Program-made: the position numbers and the translations under genes
Assembly (NCBI RefSeq): GCF_022347685.1
Contig: NZ_JAKRGF010000002.1
Span: 372,001-436,000 of the forward strand
Origin: Thalassobius sp. Cn5-15
Lineage (GTDB): Bacteria > Pseudomonadota > Alphaproteobacteria > Rhodobacterales > Rhodobacteraceae
Length of the DNA: 64,000 nt
Reading direction: 5' to 3'
Notes under the pieces: model-generated
Told to the model about the DNA's origin: nothing
The model's database searches: none
What the model saw: only the letters and a program-made list of their open reading frames with translations
In this document: positions 62,214 through 64,000 of the stretch, piece by piece
Position numbering within the stretch: the first letter of the stretch is position 1
Layout: every line of letters starts with the position of its first letter

Positions 62214-62627
62214 TTACCAGTCTTCGCGAACGACGACGCGGGTTTTCACCGGCAGTTTCATCGCGGCCAGACGCAGGGCCTCACGTGCGATCTCTTCGTC
62301 GACGCCGTCGATTTCGAACATCACACGACCCGGCTTGACCTTGGCTACCCAACGGTCAACCGAACCTTTACCTTTACCCATACGAACTTCGATCGGCTTT
62401 GCAGTGACCGGTACATCGGGGAAGATACGGATCCATACACGACCCTGACGCTTCATGTGACGGGTCATGGCACGACGCGCAGCTTCGATCTGACGGGCAG
62501 TTACACGCTCGGGCGTGGTTGCCTTCAGACCGTAGGTGCCGAAGTTCAGGTCGGAACCGCCTTTGGCCAGACCTTTGATCCGGCCCTTCTGCATCTTGCG
62601 GAATTTAGTACGCTTTGGCTGAAGCAT
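62214..62627 (-). CDS. rplP: 50S ribosomal protein L16
   Basis: 137-residue L16 at the 50S peptidyl-transferase region ([40 protein letters not shown]). Last gene of the S10 transcript here, ending at a terminator instead of running into rpmC. Confidence 0.98.
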   Translation of the reverse strand: MLQPKRTKFRKMQKGRIKGLAKGGSDLNFGTYGLKATTPERVTARQIEAARRAMTRHMKRQGRVWIRIFPDVPVTAKPIEVRMGKGKGSVDRWVAKVKPGRVMFEIDGVDEEIAREALRLAAMKLPVKTRVVVREDW

Positions 62628-62639
62628 TGTCAGATCTCC

Positions 62640-63353
62640 TTAACGACGGCCACGACCACCGCCAGTGCGGGGCGCGGGACCATCCTGGGCTTCTGCAGCG
62701 CGACGATCACGAGCAGCAGGATCGTGCTCCATGATTTCGCCTTTGAAGATCCAGGTTTTGATGCCGATGATACCGTAGGGAGTCATCGCTTCGGCGTGAG
62801 CGTAATCGATGTCCGCACGCAGGGTGTGCAGCGGCACGCGGCCTTCACGGTACCATTCGGTACGCGCGATTTCTGCACCGCCCAGACGGCCAGCAACGTT
62901 TACACGGATGCCCAGGGCGCCCATGCGCATGGCGTTCTGAACCGAACGCTTCATCGCACGACGGAAGGACACACGGCGTTCCAGCTGCTGAGCGATCGAC
63001 TCTGCAACCAGCTGAGCGTCCAGCTCGGGCTTGCGCACTTCAACGATGTTCAGGTGCAGTTCGCTGTCGGTCATGTTCGACAGTTTCTTGCGCAGAACTT
63101 CGATGTCAGCACCTTTTTTGCCGATGATCACACCCGGACGCGCGGTGTGAATGGTCACACGGCACTTCTTGTGGGGGCGTTCGATGATCACGCGGGCAAT
63201 ACCGGCCTGCTTGCACTCTTCACCGATGAACTCACGGATTTTCAGATCTTCCAGCAGAAGATCACCGTAGTCTTTGGTGTCGGCATACCAGCGGCTGTCC
63301 CAGGTGCGGTTCACCTGCAGGCGCATGCCAATCGGATTTACTTTCTGACCCAT
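62640..63353 (-). CDS. rpsC: 30S ribosomal protein S3
   Basis: 237-residue S3 with KH domain ([20 protein letters not shown]) and [25 protein letters not shown] overlap with rplV. The C-terminal 20 residues are Arg/Gly rich. Confidence 0.98.
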   Translation of the reverse strand: MGQKVNPIGMRLQVNRTWDSRWYADTKDYGDLLLEDLKIREFIGEECKQAGIARVIIERPHKKCRVTIHTARPGVIIGKKGADIEVLRKKLSNMTDSELHLNIVEVRKPELDAQLVAESIAQQLERRVSFRRAMKRSVQNAMRMGALGIRVNVAGRLGGAEIARTEWYREGRVPLHTLRADIDYAHAEAMTPYGIIGIKTWIFKGEIMEHDPAARDRRAAEAQDGPAPRTGGGRGRR

Positions 63354-63733
63354 TAGGCTTGCTCCTCAACTTGACGCACCGTGATGGTGAGTTCCGAGAA
63401 CGGCTTGACGATCTTGCCGAAACGGCCACGTGCACGAGGGCGACCGCGTTTCATGGTCAGGTTTTTGCCTACAAAGGCTTCTGCCACGATCAGCTCGTCC
63501 ACATCCAGGTTGTGGTTGTTTTCGGCGTTCGCAATTGCGGACTGAAGACATTTCTTCACATCCTGCGCGATCCGCTTTTTCGAGAAGGTCAGATCGGTCA
63601 GAGCCTTTTCTACCTTCTTGCCGCGGATCATTGCGGCGACCAGATTCAGTTTCTGCGGCGAGGTACGGAGCATACGGGCCTTGGCCATTGCTTCGTTATC
63701 TGCCACGCGGCGGGGATTTTTTGCCTTGCCCAT
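63353..63733 (-). CDS. rplV: 50S ribosomal protein L22
   Basis: 126-residue L22, lining the exit tunnel ([40 protein letters not shown]). It follows rpsS by 3 bases and overlaps rpsC. Confidence 0.98.
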   Translation of the reverse strand: MGKAKNPRRVADNEAMAKARMLRTSPQKLNLVAAMIRGKKVEKALTDLTFSKKRIAQDVKKCLQSAIANAENNHNLDVDELIVAEAFVGKNLTMKRGRPRARGRFGKIVKPFSELTITVRQVEEQA

Positions 63734-63736
63734 GAC

Positions 63737-64000
63737 TTACTTCCGCTTCGCTTTTTTGTCAGCCGCGTGACCGTAATAGGTACGAGTCGGCGAATATTCA
63801 CCGAACTTCTGACCAATCATGTCTTCGGTGACGTTGACGGTGATGTGCTTCTGACCGTTGTAAACGCCAAACGTCAGGCCCACGAATTGGGGCAGGATCG
63901 TCGAGCGGCGCGACCAGATTTTGATGACTTCGTTACGACCCGATTCACGCGATGCTTCGGCTTTTTTCAGCACATAAGCATCCACGAAGGGGCCTTTCCA
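63737..64000 (-). CDS. rpsS: 30S ribosomal protein S19 (partial, N-terminus beyond window)
   Basis: The C-terminal 87 residues of S19: [20 protein letters not shown] then [20 protein letters not shown] and [20 protein letters not shown]. About five N-terminal residues, including the start codon, lie beyond the window end. Confidence 0.97.
   Translation of the reverse strand, partial: WKGPFVDAYVLKKAEASRESGRNEVIKIWSRRSTILPQFVGLTFGVYNGQKHITVNVTEDMIGQKFGEYSPTRTYYGHAADKKAKRK

Noticed and set aside
1-64000. CRISPR arrays, phage genes, transposases and rRNA genes
   Set aside because: No regularly spaced direct repeats, integrase/transposase motifs or rRNA sequences were seen anywhere in the window.

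Overview
The window is a compact, GC-rich chromosome segment from a Roseobacter-group alphaproteobacterium (Rhodobacteraceae). The evidence is the bztABCD-type glutamate/glutamine transporter, the gshA-rsmE/ubiA, hemC/hemE and rarA-crcB-rluC-HAD-ATP12 neighbourhoods, DUF1127 proteins, a TLESWSM bacterial sodium channel, and ribosomal protein sequences of Rhodobacterales type. I see no phage, transposase, CRISPR array or rRNA operon. The only tRNA is tRNA-Arg(ACG).

Layout. 1-5.6 kb (minus strand): LysE-type exporter, diverged uracil-DNA glycosylase, plsY, a dihydroorotase homologue without catalytic residues, three small membrane proteins and pyrB. 5.9-20.4 kb: mixed housekeeping genes (YHS protein, DUF4105 protein, gshA, GNAT, rsmE, ubiA, OmpA-like protein, HpaR-like regulator facing an FAD-linked oxidase, hemC/hemE, GrpB, EamA transporter). 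20.6-24.5 kb: tRNA-Arg, orphan histidine kinase, Lpd/MerA-like flavoprotein and TVP38 membrane protein. 24.7-34.1 kb: rpmH-rnpA-yidD, then about 5 kb with hypothetical genes, ttcA and an EAL protein, then yidC-MOSC-engB. 34.1-37.1 kb: SDR, argB, ferredoxin, SixA-like phosphatase. 37.2-41.7 kb: bztABCD. 41.9-48.7 kb: ATP12, HAD, rluC, crcB, rarA, degQ-like protease and aroG. 49.4-64.0 kb (minus strand): the S10-spc-alpha ribosomal cluster, from rpsS (cut by the window end) to rplQ.

The most striking element is upstream of aroG (DAHP synthase). A 25-codon ORF carries the run FFWYSFY, is followed by an intrinsic terminator with a U-tract, and contains a segment able to pair with the terminator's 5' arm. 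This has all the parts of a transcription attenuator that senses aromatic amino acids, with a candidate promoter that would make the leader ORF leaderless.

The ribosomal cluster is not one continuous operon. Strong terminators follow rplP, rpmD and adk, and candidate promoters with 17-bp spacers precede rpmC, rplO and rpsM. A voltage-gated sodium channel gene and a 2OG-Fe(II) oxygenase-like gene lie in the first break and a DUF1127 gene in the second. Two copies of a roughly 88-bp double-hairpin repeat lie at 48.9 and 60.5 kb, each beside one of these accessory genes.
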